Source of the DNA: Bacteroidaceae bacterium
Lineage (GTDB): Bacteria > Bacteroidota > Bacteroidia > Bacteroidales > Bacteroidaceae
Assembly (NCBI GenBank): GCA_016292045.1
Contig: JAEEZX010000073.1
Coordinates: 1-64,000, forward strand
Length of the DNA: 64,000 nt
Direction of reading: 5' to 3'
Position 1 is the stretch's first letter. Each line of letters starts with the position of its first letter. Below, piece after piece: positions 36,632 to 45,662 of the stretch. The notes under the pieces are model-generated. The model searched no databases. It saw only the letters and a program-made list of their open reading frames with translations, and was not told where the DNA came from. The position numbers and the translations under genes are program-made.

Positions 36632-36655
36632 CACCCGAAAATAATTTTTATAGAT

Positions 36656-37954
36656 ATGAATTTCTTTAAAACGCTGAAAACAATTCCTTTACTGTTGCCT
36701 GCAATGCTCGTGACGGGTGCTTGCTCAGATGAACCGGCTAACATGGAGTGTGATGTGGAGACCATCTGGCTGGAAATAGATGATCCGTCATCGGTTTTTG
36801 ATGACCCGTCGACGGCTTACACATATTTGGATTATATGGTTTCGACCGAGGCTGACGGTTTGAATATAAACTGGGAGGTGAAACCCAGCTGTGAGCTTGG
36901 TGCATATCCGGTTTGTTTTACCCTCACTCCCGGAGCCACTGCATACATTTACGATGAAAACGGAGCGAGGACTCTTTTCAGAAGCGGTGATGTGGTGGAT
37001 TTCTCCGACGAGAGGAAAACAATAATTGAAGTTGTTTCTCAGGACGGTGCTTGGTCGAAGCGCTATTCTTTGTCGATGTATCACAGGCAGATCAGCACTT
37101 CTACGTTCACCTTTGATTTCAACGAGGGAAGTCATGACTTGCATCTTTCGGCCAAGGGTGATCCCGGCAACTACTACAAGTTCAAACCGACAGATCCCCA
37201 GGCAATAGCATCGCTGTTCCGCAATCCGGATGACCCGTATTGGAAGAACGGTAATCCCGGCTTTGCCATCAGCCGTTCGTCTGCCACTCCCGATCAGTAT
37301 CCCACTACTGTGGCTTTTGGGGCCGGTCCTGACGGCAGCGACTGTGTGCTGATGCAGACGGTGTCTACCGGCGGTATCGGTGCGATGGCGAAGATATATA
37401 TTGCTGCCGGCAGTCTGTTTGACGGAGAATTCAATGCTCAGAAGGCGATGAAATCTCGCTCTGCAGCCCGCACGGCCACTCAGTTTGGTGTGCCTTTCGA
37501 CCGCAAACCTATATCTATGACGGTGGATATGAAGTACATACCGGGTCCTGCTTATTGGAATGAGGATAAGGTGGTGCAGCCCGCCATTGTGGACGAACCG
37601 GACGCATATCTCGTATTCTACCGCAACGACGGAGGCCTGCTCGACGGCTATAATGTGCTGACTAGTCCCAAGATTATCGGTAAGGGCCGTTTGAAGCACA
37701 ATCTGAACCCCGACGGCAGCGACTGCCCGGGTTCACACCCCATTCACGGACTTTCTGCCGAGTGGAAGACGGTGAAGCTCGACGTGGAGTATCCTAACGG
37801 CGATCCTGACCCTGAGATACTGAAGAATATGGGCTACAGCCTCATCATCGGTTTCTCCTCCAGTTGGCAGGGAGCCGATTTCCGAGGAGCGCTGGATTCT
37901 AAACTATACATCGACAATATCGTCGTGGAATGTGAGGGTATTTTGGGCGAATGA
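36656..37954 (+). CDS. PCMD-domain lipoprotein
   Basis: A 432-residue protein. The ATG at 36656 was chosen because it opens a lipoprotein signal peptide (lipobox VTGAC, Cys23). An N-terminal Ig-like region (about 40-160) precedes a domain matching the PCMD family (putative carbohydrate metabolism domain): the blocks NPGFAISRSSATPDQYPTTV, FGVPFDRKPISMTVDMKY and GFSSSWQGADFRGALDSKL, ending DNIVVE. PCMD proteins are Bacteroidota outer-membrane lipoproteins or secreted proteins of unknown function with a jelly-roll-like fold, often near polysaccharide genes. It is the first gene of a five-gene plus-strand cluster (gaps 31, 33, 39 and 50 bases). Confidence 0.8.
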   Translation: MNFFKTLKTIPLLLPAMLVTGACSDEPANMECDVETIWLEIDDPSSVFDDPSTAYTYLDYMVSTEADGLNINWEVKPSCELGAYPVCFTLTPGATAYIYDENGARTLFRSGDVVDFSDERKTIIEVVSQDGAWSKRYSLSMYHRQISTSTFTFDFNEGSHDLHLSAKGDPGNYYKFKPTDPQAIASLFRNPDDPYWKNGNPGFAISRSSATPDQYPTTVAFGAGPDGSDCVLMQTVSTGGIGAMAKIYIAAGSLFDGEFNAQKAMKSRSAARTATQFGVPFDRKPISMTVDMKYIPGPAYWNEDKVVQPAIVDEPDAYLVFYRNDGGLLDGYNVLTSPKIIGKGRLKHNLNPDGSDCPGSHPIHGLSAEWKTVKLDVEYPNGDPDPEILKNMGYSLIIGFSSSWQGADFRGALDSKLYIDNIVVECEGILGE

Positions 37955-37985
37955 TTTTGGGAGGAATAATTAACAGTACAACGAA

Positions 37986-38801
37986 ATGGAAATGAAATCA
38001 GTAAGATATATACTTATAATGGTGGCTGTGATGGCCGCTGTTGCCGTTCAGGCCAAAGATCGTGAGGAGTCGTGGATAAAATACGGGCCCACGAGTAAGT
38101 CAACTCAGGCAGGTTTCCTCGTGAGAGCCGGCTATGTGATTGGCGGTACGACACCTCTTCCCGTTCCTGCCGAGATTCGCGGCATCACGGAATTCTCTCC
38201 TAAAGGTGGTTTCAACGTGGGCGTCGATGCATACAAGATGTTCACAAGGCGCTGGGGTGTGGCCACCGGTCTGCATTTCTTCTATCAGGGTTTCCACACT
38301 GTGGCCGACGTGAAGGGCTACTACATGCGTCTGGAAATGGAGGGCGATGCTGTCGAGGGCTACTACACGGGCCGTAATGTGACCAACACCGCGATGTGGG
38401 GATTCACCATTCCTCTCGTTGGCACTTTTGCCATTTCTCCCAGATGGAATGTGAGTGTGGGTCCGTATATCTCGTTCTATGTCGACACCAGTTTCGACGG
38501 CGAGGTATATGAGAACGGCGACGGTGTCAGCTATCTTCGTGTGGATGTTCCTACGGGCAGCAAGAAGGAAATCGGTAAGGGTACCAACAGCTACGATTTC
38601 GCCGATGTTGACGGCGAAAACAAGATGCGTCAGTGGGGTGCCGGTCTTGAGGTGACGTTCGACTGGAAAGCTCTTCCTCACATGAATGTGTTCGGCACGG
38701 TAGATTGGGGTCTCACCAACGCTATGCATCCTGATTTCAAGGCTGTGCAGTTTACAATGTACCCTATTTACGCGACAATAGGTCTCGCGTACAGATATTA
38801 A
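37986..38801 (+). CDS. Outer-membrane beta-barrel protein
   Basis: A 271-residue protein with a signal peptide (to about residue 23; start at 37986 or the ATG at 37992) and a repeating pattern of amphipathic strands typical of the small Bacteroidota outer-membrane barrel family. Strand-like stretches include GFNVGVDAYKMF, WGVATGLHFFYQGFH, NVSVGPYISFYVD and the C-terminal YPIYATIGLAYRY, which ends in an aromatic as barrels do. The role is unknown: it may be a small pore, or an anchor for the neighbouring PCMD proteins. It lies in the five-gene cluster 36656-44125. Confidence 0.8.
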   Translation: MEMKSVRYILIMVAVMAAVAVQAKDREESWIKYGPTSKSTQAGFLVRAGYVIGGTTPLPVPAEIRGITEFSPKGGFNVGVDAYKMFTRRWGVATGLHFFYQGFHTVADVKGYYMRLEMEGDAVEGYYTGRNVTNTAMWGFTIPLVGTFAISPRWNVSVGPYISFYVDTSFDGEVYENGDGVSYLRVDVPTGSKKEIGKGTNSYDFADVDGENKMRQWGAGLEVTFDWKALPHMNVFGTVDWGLTNAMHPDFKAVQFTMYPIYATIGLAYRY

Positions 38802-38834
38802 TATAAGTGTGAAATAGTATAAAAAGGTTTGTTT

Positions 38835-40133
38835 ATGAAAAAGAATGTACTTCTGTTGATGACATTTGCGCTGATGAGCGCAATCAATGTGTTGGCTCAG
38901 GGCCAGCAGATTCCTAACGGAGATTTTGAAACTTGGACTTATGACGGCGATAATCTTCCCAACAACTGGAACTCTTTCCGTACGGCCGATGGTAACATGG
39001 CATCATTAGCCGGAGATAGCCAGGTGAAGAAGTCTACAGATACGCGTCCCGGTTCTAACGGACAGTATTCCTGCTCCATTTGGGCACGTTCCGTCTTTGG
39101 TATAGTAGCTCAGGGTAACTTGACAAGCGGTCGTGTGCATGCAGGTTCTGCCAGTGCAACCAACAAAGAAAACTACAACTACACCGACCGCGACGGTAGT
39201 ACCACAAAGGGCGATGTGGTGAATCCTTGTTATATGTCTTTTACCGGTAAACCCAAAGCTGTTAAGGTGTGGGTGAAGTATGTGCAGGGCGGCTCCGGCT
39301 ACGGTGTGTACAACAAAGCTAAGTTCTCTGCCATTATTCACGATGATGCCGACTACATCTCTTATGGTCTGCCTGAGTACGACACAGATGCAAACAAGGC
39401 TCTTGTGGTAGCTTCTGCTGTGAAAGAGATTGCTTATAATGGTGGTGAGTGGGAAGAACTGGTGATTCCTTTCGAATACACCAACAACGGCGCAAAGCCC
39501 GCTTATATCCAGATCAACGCTTCTACCAACGCTTATCCCGGTAAGGGTAAGGCTAACGACTATCTCTACATTGACGATATCGAGATGGTTTACGACGAAA
39601 AGGTATTTACAGACGATCCTCTTTACGTGACAGTAAACGAAGAGAAGAGCGGTCCCTATGCTGCTACGGTATACGTGACAGAGAATGCTGACAATACGAT
39701 TAATTTCACGTTGAAGAACTTTGTTCTGGATACTGGCGACGCTGTTTTGCCTGTAGGTAACATTGTTGTATCTGATATTCCTGCGACAAAGGCCGATGGC
39801 AAGACGACGTTTGCAGCCAATCAGTATATCGAAATCGAGGAAGGCGACGATCCCAGCTATGACTTCTGGATGGGTCCTATGCTTGGCGAGATACCTCTGG
39901 AGATGTCGGGTCAGTACAACGACGAGCACCTCTATGTTACCATCGACATTCCTTTGAGCGATGATATGCAGGTATATGTGGAATTGGGTACTGATCCAAC
40001 TGGCGTGAAGAACGTCAAGGTGACGAAGAAGGCTCAGACAACCGGCAAGATCTATGATTTGAACGGTCGTGAGGTGAAGGAAATGCAGCCCGGCCAGATC
40101 TACATCGTGGACGGCGTAAAAGTTGCGAAATAA
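38835..40133 (+). CDS. Exported PCMD plus calycin-like protein with sorting-like tail
   Basis: A 432-residue protein; the ATG at 38835 gives a clean signal peptide (to about 21). An N-terminal PCMD-type domain (IPNGDFETWTYDG to YLYIDDIEMVYDE, about 24-255) is followed by a calycin-like beta-barrel domain (about 260-390; TINFTLKNFVLDTGD, then WMGPMLGEIPLEM) and a C-terminal tail (GKIYDLNGREVKEMQPGQIY, ending VDGVKVAK) like type IX sorting domains. It is the first of three neighbouring paralogues. Likely secreted and surface attached; the ligand is unknown. Confidence 0.8.
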   Translation: MKKNVLLLMTFALMSAINVLAQGQQIPNGDFETWTYDGDNLPNNWNSFRTADGNMASLAGDSQVKKSTDTRPGSNGQYSCSIWARSVFGIVAQGNLTSGRVHAGSASATNKENYNYTDRDGSTTKGDVVNPCYMSFTGKPKAVKVWVKYVQGGSGYGVYNKAKFSAIIHDDADYISYGLPEYDTDANKALVVASAVKEIAYNGGEWEELVIPFEYTNNGAKPAYIQINASTNAYPGKGKANDYLYIDDIEMVYDEKVFTDDPLYVTVNEEKSGPYAATVYVTENADNTINFTLKNFVLDTGDAVLPVGNIVVSDIPATKADGKTTFAANQYIEIEEGDDPSYDFWMGPMLGEIPLEMSGQYNDEHLYVTIDIPLSDDMQVYVELGTDPTGVKNVKVTKKAQTTGKIYDLNGREVKEMQPGQIYIVDGVKVAK

Positions 40134-40172
40134 GGGAAAATAGTAAATTAAACGGCTATATACCAACTTGTT

Positions 40173-41138
40173 ATGGCAAAACACGGAGTTGCTTTGCTGC
40201 TGATGCTCGTCTCACTGACAGCGAGAGCACAGTATCAGTTGGCAAACGGGGATTTTGAGACTTGGGAGAAGGTGACATACACCTCCTCCAAAGTCTGTGA
40301 TGAGCCTGTGGGCTGGAGCTCATTCTACGATGCAACGGGCGGCCATAAGAAAATCGGTACGAGTACCAAGTCGCAAATACATAAGGAGAAGGAGAACCGA
40401 CCCGGTTCGCCTGGTCGCTTCTCCTGTCGCCTGACATCCCGCTCGGTGTTTGGTGTTGTGGCTCAGGGTACGGTGACAAACGGTTGCATGAACATGGGTT
40501 CCCTGTCGGCCTCGGATGCTTCCGGCAACTACAACTATATCAACGAGGCTCGCAGCGATCAGGCGATGCGCTTCAGCGGTCATCCCGACGCAGTACGTCT
40601 TTGGGTGAGGTTCTCCGGAGTGGACACAGGAGTCATCAGGGTGTTTCTCACATCCAAGGGGTATTTCCAGGATCCGGAATATAAAGACAGGAATAAAGCC
40701 ACTCTTGTGGCGCAGGCACTTTCGGCCAACCGTATTGTGAGCAACGACAAATGGACGAAATATACGATTCCTTTTGACTGGAAAACCTCAGACGCAGATC
40801 CATACTATGCTTTGGTGGAAGTCTCGACAAATGCGGAGGCAGGCAAGGGAAATGCCAAGGATTATCTCTATGTGGACGACATAGAGATGGTTTACAACAG
40901 CGAGGCAACGTCCGTTCTCTACGATGGGCACAATATCCTCAAAAGTGACAGGGTGGAAGAAAAATTCAGCCCGGATAAGATGGGTAAAATCACCACTAAT
41001 GCAAGGGCCGCAAAAGCATCGTGGAAGTATGACGAAGCCGGCAGCAAACTCGTTGTGACAGTAGAGGGTGAAAACATCAGGGAGGACGCTGCGAACAAGC
41101 ACGTATATCATATCCAGTTCTCTGGAGCTAAAAAGTGA
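40173..41138 (+). CDS. Exported PCMD-type protein, short paralogue
   Basis: A 321-residue protein with signal peptide (cleavage near ARAQ) and one PCMD-type domain: YQLANGDFETWEKVTY, WSSFYDATGGHKKIG, RSVFGVVAQGTVTNGCMNMG and YLYVDDIEMVYNSEAT. A short extension (about 255-321) also found in the next paralogue ends the protein. It lacks the calycin-like domain and sorting-like tail that both flanking paralogues have, so it may stay periplasmic or act with them. It is closest to the gene at 41189. Confidence 0.78.
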   Translation: MAKHGVALLLMLVSLTARAQYQLANGDFETWEKVTYTSSKVCDEPVGWSSFYDATGGHKKIGTSTKSQIHKEKENRPGSPGRFSCRLTSRSVFGVVAQGTVTNGCMNMGSLSASDASGNYNYINEARSDQAMRFSGHPDAVRLWVRFSGVDTGVIRVFLTSKGYFQDPEYKDRNKATLVAQALSANRIVSNDKWTKYTIPFDWKTSDADPYYALVEVSTNAEAGKGNAKDYLYVDDIEMVYNSEATSVLYDGHNILKSDRVEEKFSPDKMGKITTNARAAKASWKYDEAGSKLVVTVEGENIREDAANKHVYHIQFSGAKK

Positions 41139-41188
41139 GAGAGAGTTAAATTTGAGAAGAAAGAATAAATATAAATAGAGGGAATAAT

Positions 41189-44125
41189 ATGAAAAAGATC
41201 TTAGTGACATTTCTTTGTGTCGTAGCAGCTATTGCAGCACATGCGCAATTCCAACTTGCGAACGGAGATTTTGAAAATTGGGAGACGGTGGAATATACCG
41301 CAACCAAGGTATGTGAAGAACCTGTTTCGTGGAGTTCTTTCTACGATGCCACCGGCGGTATGAAGAGTTTTGGTACCGGCACTACGCCTCAGATTTATAA
41401 AGATGAGGATGTTCGTCCGGAATCTGCCGGACAGTATTCTTGCCGCATCACGTCTCGTTCTGTGTTCGGCGTCGTAGCTCAGGGCAACCTCACGACGGGT
41501 TGCGTGAATATGGGTTCGTCGAGTGCCACAGATGCATCTGGCAACTACAACTACATCAACGAAGCTCGTGAGGATCAGGCAATGCGTTTCTCGGGTCGTC
41601 CCGATGCTGTGCGTTTCTGGGTGAAGTTCTCCGGCGTGAAGACAGGAAACTGCAGTGTGCTGCTCACCACGAAGGGCTACTATCAGGACCCAGTGTATGC
41701 AGATCGTAACACAGCTATCCTCGTAGGTCAGGCTCTTTCCGGTGATCGTATCGTGAGCAATGACGATTGGACGGAATATACCGTTCCTTTCGAATGGCTT
41801 TCCGAGGAGCAGCCTTACTATGCTCTGGTCAATGTCTCCACATGTTCGGATCCGGGTGGCGGCAATGCCGCAGATTATCTCTATATTGACGATATAGAGA
41901 TGATTTACAATAGCGAAGCTACTGCCATCAACTATGGCGGAGAGAACATCTTGGGCAGCGAACTGGTTTCTGAGGATTTCTCGCGTGAGAAGATGGGTAA
42001 CATAGTAACCAATGGACGCGGCGCAAAGGCTTCTTGGAAGTTTGAGAGTAGCATCAAAACGCTGACGGTGACCGTAGAGGGCGACAACGTCTCCGAAGAT
42101 CCTGCCAACGTGCATGTTTATCAGATTGCTTTCACAGGCGGCGAAGACGCAGAAAGTGGTGATGACGAAGGCGGTGACGAAGGTGGCGATGCCCCCGCTA
42201 CTGATGTGCCGCAGCCTGTGGAACTTGTGAAGAATAATACCTATTATATCTTCAATAAGGCCACCGGCCTCTTCCTTAGAGATGATAACAGACTCGGTGT
42301 TGACGCCGTGACGGAGTGGATTATAGGAGAGGATAACACCGTTCGTGCCGTAGAAGGCAAGAGTGTCAATATCACGATTGTAGGTAATAGCGGTATTTTT
42401 GGAAATAATAAGCCTAAGAGTATTACGATTAAAACGGATGCTTCCGAAGCTACGGTGCTGACAATTGCCGGTGATGTCAAAGGCTACAATTTCAGTGCCA
42501 CCACCTCTTGGAACTACGGCGTGTGGAGCAAGGCAAGTTATACTGCTTATCTGACCGGCAACGGTTCGGAACTCACTTATGCTGACAATGGCTCTTCCGA
42601 TGCAGGTAAGTGGCAGCTCTACGATGTGAACGAATATAAGTTGTATATGGTACGCAAGGCACTTGAAGAGGAGATGCTGCGTGCAGAACAGATAGGCATG
42701 GACGTAGAAGAAGTGCGCCGTGCCATAGAAACGAGCGAGAGTGCGAGTGAGTTGCAGTCGCTGCTTGATCATTTGCGTCTGGATGAAGCGCAGTATGTGA
42801 GTGACAAGTATACGGAAGATCGCACGATTCTGCTTGGTACCACCGATCTCACCGACAACAGCCGTTGGACCACCGATCTCGTTACCAACAAGAGCCAGCA
42901 CTGGAGCGGCGATCCTGATAGAATCTACTACGAGATGCACTCAGATCATTGGGCAGAGAGCAGTTGGTCGGCATCAGCAGAGCAGACCGTTGAGCTTCCT
43001 GCCGGACAGTATCTGCTTAAAGCTGCCGGTCGAAGCAGCATTTTCGCACAGGCCAAGATGAGTGTGGACGGTGTTGAGGTGGCATTCCCCGCCAAAGATG
43101 ATTACGGATACGGTATCGATGTCGAGGGCAATGTGAACTTCTCCAGCAATGGTGTTTACTGCAACGACGGTGCAGGTCGAGGTTGGCAATATCGCTATAT
43201 AGCTATTGATATGAAGCAGCGCGGAAACGTCACGGTGAAATTCAATGCTTCTGCAGAGACGATTCATCAGTGGTTCTCTGTGGTAGATATTGAACTCCTG
43301 GCTGTGCCGACTCCTACTTTGGAGATGGTATCGTTCGACTACGACGGCGAGAGCTATACGCCCGATGAAGAGGGCAAGATAGACCTCTCGGAGATTTATT
43401 ACGACGAGACGAAGGAATGTGAAGTAATCACTAAGGGTTATGGCGTAGTAACCACATCTTTTGATTCCGAGACGGCAGTTTACACGATTACTCTGAGTCA
43501 GGAGGATGGGTACGACTACGAGTTGGAGCCGGTAGAATATCAGGTGCAGTTCCATGAAATTCCTGCACCTCAGGAGTTCACAGAATCACTCACAGTTAAT
43601 ATGGGCGGGGAGCCTATGCCTTGTGGTGATATCACTGTATATTTGGCCGAAAAACCCGATGAAACCTATAATTTTGAGCTCTCCAACCTCGTAATTGATC
43701 TTGGCGCGTTCCCCATGCCGATTGGCACGATACGACTCACGGACATAGAGATGGAGGAGCGTTTGGGCGTGTTGTGCTTCACCAAGGAGCAGACAATCGT
43801 GATTGCTCCGGGCACGGATGAACAGTTCAATCCCGAAGACTGGATTGGTCCGATGTTAGGCGAGCTCCAGATAGTATTGGATGAAGGCTATGTTTACGAC
43901 GGACACATGTTCGCCCATCTCTCCATTGTCCAAGGAGGTGGTGACGCGACGATTGAGGTGACCGTGGGCGACAAAAACAACATCCCCGGGGAGGTTACTG
44001 GTGTCGGTACGATGAAAGCGGAAAATTCTGCCGACGGTTTGTCCGACGGTAAGTATTTCATTAACGGTCGTGTGGTCGTTGTGAAGAACGGTAAGCGTTT
44101 CAGTCTTTCCGGCCAGCGTCTTTAA
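41189..44125 (+). CDS. Large exported multidomain PCMD/calycin-like protein with sorting-like tail
   Basis: A 978-residue protein. Order of parts: signal peptide (about 1-19), PCMD-type domain (about 20-250) and the extension shared with the gene at 40173 (to about 315), an acidic linker (GDDEGGDEGGD, about 320-335), a beta-rich domain (about 345-485), a short helical segment (about 490-545), a carbohydrate-module-like beta sandwich (about 550-705), a small domain (about 710-790), a calycin-like domain (about 795-930) and a tail (DGKYFINGRVVVVKNGKRF). The first part is a close paralogue of the gene at 40173. The calycin-like part has WIGPMLGELQIVL, matching WMGPMLGEIPLEM of the gene at 38835. 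It looks like a secreted multi-ligand binding or scaffold protein; no enzymatic motif was seen. Confidence 0.78.
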   Translation: MKKILVTFLCVVAAIAAHAQFQLANGDFENWETVEYTATKVCEEPVSWSSFYDATGGMKSFGTGTTPQIYKDEDVRPESAGQYSCRITSRSVFGVVAQGNLTTGCVNMGSSSATDASGNYNYINEAREDQAMRFSGRPDAVRFWVKFSGVKTGNCSVLLTTKGYYQDPVYADRNTAILVGQALSGDRIVSNDDWTEYTVPFEWLSEEQPYYALVNVSTCSDPGGGNAADYLYIDDIEMIYNSEATAINYGGENILGSELVSEDFSREKMGNIVTNGRGAKASWKFESSIKTLTVTVEGDNVSEDPANVHVYQIAFTGGEDAESGDDEGGDEGGDAPATDVPQPVELVKNNTYYIFNKATGLFLRDDNRLGVDAVTEWIIGEDNTVRAVEGKSVNITIVGNSGIFGNNKPKSITIKTDASEATVLTIAGDVKGYNFSATTSWNYGVWSKASYTAYLTGNGSELTYADNGSSDAGKWQLYDVNEYKLYMVRKALEEEMLRAEQIGMDVEEVRRAIETSESASELQSLLDHLRLDEAQYVSDKYTEDRTILLGTTDLTDNSRWTTDLVTNKSQHWSGDPDRIYYEMHSDHWAESSWSASAEQTVELPAGQYLLKAAGRSSIFAQAKMSVDGVEVAFPAKDDYGYGIDVEGNVNFSSNGVYCNDGAGRGWQYRYIAIDMKQRGNVTVKFNASAETIHQWFSVVDIELLAVPTPTLEMVSFDYDGESYTPDEEGKIDLSEIYYDETKECEVITKGYGVVTTSFDSETAVYTITLSQEDGYDYELEPVEYQVQFHEIPAPQEFTESLTVNMGGEPMPCGDITVYLAEKPDETYNFELSNLVIDLGAFPMPIGTIRLTDIEMEERLGVLCFTKEQTIVIAPGTDEQFNPEDWIGPMLGELQIVLDEGYVYDGHMFAHLSIVQGGGDATIEVTVGDKNNIPGEVTGVGTMKAENSADGLSDGKYFINGRVVVVKNGKRFSLSGQRL

Positions 44126-44129
44126 GACC

Positions 44130-44154
44130 TTCTATCCTCTATTTAGAGGTAGAA
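44130..44154. repeat. Small hairpin after the PCMD cluster
   Basis: TTCTA and CCTCTA pair with TAGAGG and TAGAA, with a one-base bulge. It lies five bases past the stop codon. The main terminator follows at 44179. Confidence 0.5.
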
Positions 44155-44178
44155 AAGTCAAAAAAACGATACATAAAC

Positions 44179-44220
44179 GCAATTCCGGTTCGTTTCGATG
44201 AGCCGGAATTGCATTTTTTT
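44179..44220 (+). terminator. Rho-independent terminator of the PCMD cluster
   Basis: Stem GCAATTCCGG (44179-44188) with CCGGAATTGC (44203-44212), 14-base loop, then A and a run of T. Confidence 0.85.
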
Positions 44221-44222
44221 TG

Positions 44223-44230
44223 TATCTTTG
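44223..44230 (+). promoter_or_regulatory. -7 element for the membrane AraC gene
   Basis: TATCTTTG immediately after the terminator T-run, 32 bases before the ATG at 44263. Confidence 0.6.
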
Positions 44231-44262
44231 CGCGCAGAAATTCGTGTTCACGCGCGCTGGCA

Positions 44263-45645
44263 ATGACAAAAACGACAGTACTTCTCAGTTTTGCTGCTGC
44301 TGCCACAATACATTTGGTGTTGTGCATTGTTGCTACCGTATTTGCTCATTACAGGGTGAAATATCTTGCTCTTGCGTGGATATTGGGCATCTGTGCTGCC
44401 GTGCTGACGGTGGTGGGGTGTTTCAGTGAGAGTGTGGCAGAAGGTCAGCCCGGTGTATTGCATCCCGCTATGATGTGGATGCTGCTCATAGGGACGTTCT
44501 TGCAGAGTATATATACCTTCGGTTTCTCGATGCCGGGATTCTTGCAGTGGGAGAGAATGGTGCGATATGCCTCTCCGATAATCGTTCTCGGAGTGGTACA
44601 TGCCCTGTTCCCTGATGCCTGGTGGCTCGGGCTGCTTTCCCTGCTGGTAGGTGTCGGGTATATTGCAAACATATATCTGCTGCCTCGCCGGCTGGCTAAG
44701 AAGACTCCGATACCGCATTATCTGGAAGGCTATACTTTTTTCATGGCCCTGTCGTATGCTTTCTATATATATGTTTCGTTGCATTACAGCCCGATTCTTC
44801 TGTGCATTTTTGTGCTGTGTTTTACGCTCTTGAATTGTTTCCTGGTATTCCTTACCCTGAAAAGTTTGGCCCAGCATCTGCCACAACCAGGTTTGTATGA
44901 GAAAAATGAAACGCAGGTGGATGAAAAGTCGGAACCGCAGACGACAGATGATGACTTTAATGAAAGAAATCTAGCGCGATATCAGGTGATAGAGCGTTGG
45001 ATGGCCGCCAATAAGTCGGCATGGATGGATTTTACTTTCAATCGTGAATGTCTGTGCCGTGAAGTCGGGCTTAATCGCCAGCTGGTGTTGCAATGCCTGC
45101 GCTCTCAGGGGCATAATAATATACACGAATATTTGATGCTCTATCGCGTGAAAGAACTTAAGTGTCTCATTGAGCGCGGGGAAATCACGCAGTTAAGTGA
45201 GTGTGTGGATGCTGGTTTTGGAGTGGTGAAGACGGCGAAGGCATGCTTCAAGAAGATAGAGGGTGTGGCGCTGGAGGATTTTTTGGAAGGACACAGGAAG
45301 GGCGGAGGCATTAAAGCCGCTTTGGTGGGAATAATGATAATGTTATGTTGTGGAGGTGCTGTTGCAAGCAGTCAAGTACAACAACTTGCCCAGCAAACAC
45401 CCAAGGGTGATGTGTCGCAGAAGAGGAAGATGAGTAATTCTGCATTTCCTGTGCAAATCACAAAAATGGGCAATGCATTGAAGATACAGAGCGACCACAA
45501 TCAGATATTACCCATATACACGCAGAGCGGGGCGTTTTACATGGTAATGAGGCTTACCAAAGGTACGAATTTCCTTAGTGGACTGCCGCGTGGACGTTAC
45601 TTTATCAACAATCGAATCGTTAGTATCGGAATAGAATCAGAATAA
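44263..45645 (+). CDS. Polytopic membrane protein with AraC-like HTH and C-terminal sorting-like tail
   Basis: A 460-residue protein; the ATG at 44263 starts the first hydrophobic helix. Residues 1 to about 215 hold seven or so transmembrane helices, then an acidic linker, an AraC-like HTH (about 250-345; RECLCREVGLNRQLVLQCL, HEYLMLYRVKELKCL), and then a further hydrophobic helix (about 349-367, GIMIMLCCGGAVASS) followed by a 90-residue tail ending LPRGRYFINNRIVSIG, like the tails on exported proteins here. With an HTH in the cytoplasm, the last helix would place the tail in the periplasm. Membrane-bound AraC proteins of this type are known in Bacteroidota; the tail is unusual. Possibly a regulator fused to a small exported protein. 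The acyltransferase operon follows after 17 bases. Confidence 0.75.
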   Translation: MTKTTVLLSFAAAATIHLVLCIVATVFAHYRVKYLALAWILGICAAVLTVVGCFSESVAEGQPGVLHPAMMWMLLIGTFLQSIYTFGFSMPGFLQWERMVRYASPIIVLGVVHALFPDAWWLGLLSLLVGVGYIANIYLLPRRLAKKTPIPHYLEGYTFFMALSYAFYIYVSLHYSPILLCIFVLCFTLLNCFLVFLTLKSLAQHLPQPGLYEKNETQVDEKSEPQTTDDDFNERNLARYQVIERWMAANKSAWMDFTFNRECLCREVGLNRQLVLQCLRSQGHNNIHEYLMLYRVKELKCLIERGEITQLSECVDAGFGVVKTAKACFKKIEGVALEDFLEGHRKGGGIKAALVGIMIMLCCGGAVASSQVQQLAQQTPKGDVSQKRKMSNSAFPVQITKMGNALKIQSDHNQILPIYTQSGAFYMVMRLTKGTNFLSGLPRGRYFINNRIVSIGIESE

Positions 45646-45662
45646 AAAGTAGAAAACCGGAC

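Larger units (their letters stand above)
36166..36655. other. 490-base divergent intergenic region
   Basis: No credible gene is seen; the 79-codon frame on minus (36194-36433) is rich in Cys/His, lies over AT-rich sequence and looks spurious. The region holds a candidate promoter for the division cluster, an 11-base tandem array with an inverted partner, and the promoter of the lipoprotein gene. MraZ, which often begins this cluster, is absent. Confidence 0.7.
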
